64,000 nucleotides of DNA from Paenibacillus sp. IHBB 10380 (GTDB lineage: Bacteria > Bacillota > Bacilli > Paenibacillales > Paenibacillaceae): NCBI RefSeq assembly GCF_000949425.1, contig NZ_CP010976.1, positions 2,232,001-2,296,000 on the forward strand, given 5' to 3'. Within the stretch, counting starts at the first letter, position 1; the number at the start of each line of letters is the position of its first letter. The notes below the pieces were generated by a model. That model worked only from the letters and a program-made list of their open reading frames with translations, searched no databases and had not been told where the DNA came from. Below are positions 63,856-64,000 of this stretch, one piece after another. The position numbers and the translations under genes are program-made.

Positions 63856-64000
63856 TCTTTCGGAGAGCCATCGTATAGCCTTACTTTTACTTTTGTAATA
63901 TCAGGGTCGAAAATTAAGCCGACAACCAGCACACATTCATCCCGAATAGACACCCTACTTAATCTCCGTCCTTAAATTTTCACGCCCCAATCAAAGCCCT

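Overview
The window looks like a chromosomal segment of a Gram-positive, spore-forming Bacillota, most likely Paenibacillus. The evidence is strong AGGAGG-type ribosome binding sites, frequent TTG/GTG starts, CcpA-type cre sites, S-layer-homology (SLH) proteins, Hsp33/DUF896/Rrf2 genes of Bacillota type, an Opp-type transporter, PRD-type PTS regulation and a Vat-family acetyltransferase. The genus is an inference from gene content. No rRNA, tRNA, CRISPR array, prophage or intact transposase was seen.

Layout. 0-8 kb: an HSL esterase divergent from a TetR regulator; a purine nucleoside salvage module (ROK regulator, purine nucleoside phosphorylase, NupG/XapB-type transporter) with two matching 23-bp operator-like palindromes; a Vat-type streptogramin A acetyltransferase with a short leader ORF and hairpin; and an alpha/beta hydrolase. 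8-14 kb: a secreted repeat protein with a MacAB/YknXYZ-like ABC transporter. 14-18 kb: two adjacent OmpR-type two-component systems. 18-24 kb: luciferase-like monooxygenase, Hsp33 (hslO), DUF896, Rrf2 regulator, orphan type II thioesterase, LysR regulator, histidine phosphatase. 24-28.6 kb: a PTS operon (PRD/EIIB/EIIA regulator, EIIB, UlaA-like EIIC, transaldolase-like aldolase) with a cre site. 28.8-39.8 kb: AlkC-like glycosylase, VanX-like dipeptidase, a 1099-residue secreted protein, an SLH protein, a YqcI/YcgG plus DUF1989 pair, a GNAT, a possible spore-appendage-like protein and a ferritin-like protein. 40-43.8 kb: oxidative pentose phosphate operon zwf-gnd-tal divergent from an HxlR regulator. 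43.8-49.5 kb: a five-gene oligopeptide ABC operon with an ArsR-like regulator upstream. 50.8-54.3 kb: aldo/keto reductase, esterase plus PadR, rhodanese.

54.3-59.6 kb is a scrambled zone. It holds repeated copies of the rhodanese 3' end, an SLH-domain remnant, an ABC-2 type transporter, about 0.9 kb of odd non-coding sequence and a frameshifted beta-propeller pseudogene. It is followed by an acyl-CoA ligase and a CAP/SLH surface protein, and the window ends with an IS-end-like inverted repeat.

The strongest leads are the paired palindromes of the nucleoside module, the rhodanese-tail repeats, a 25-bp intergenic repeat present three times in one orientation, the secreted-repeat-protein/ABC operon, the YqcI-DUF1989 pair and the vat leader. 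Nothing here is proven to be a new system. All family assignments are from motif reading without database searches.
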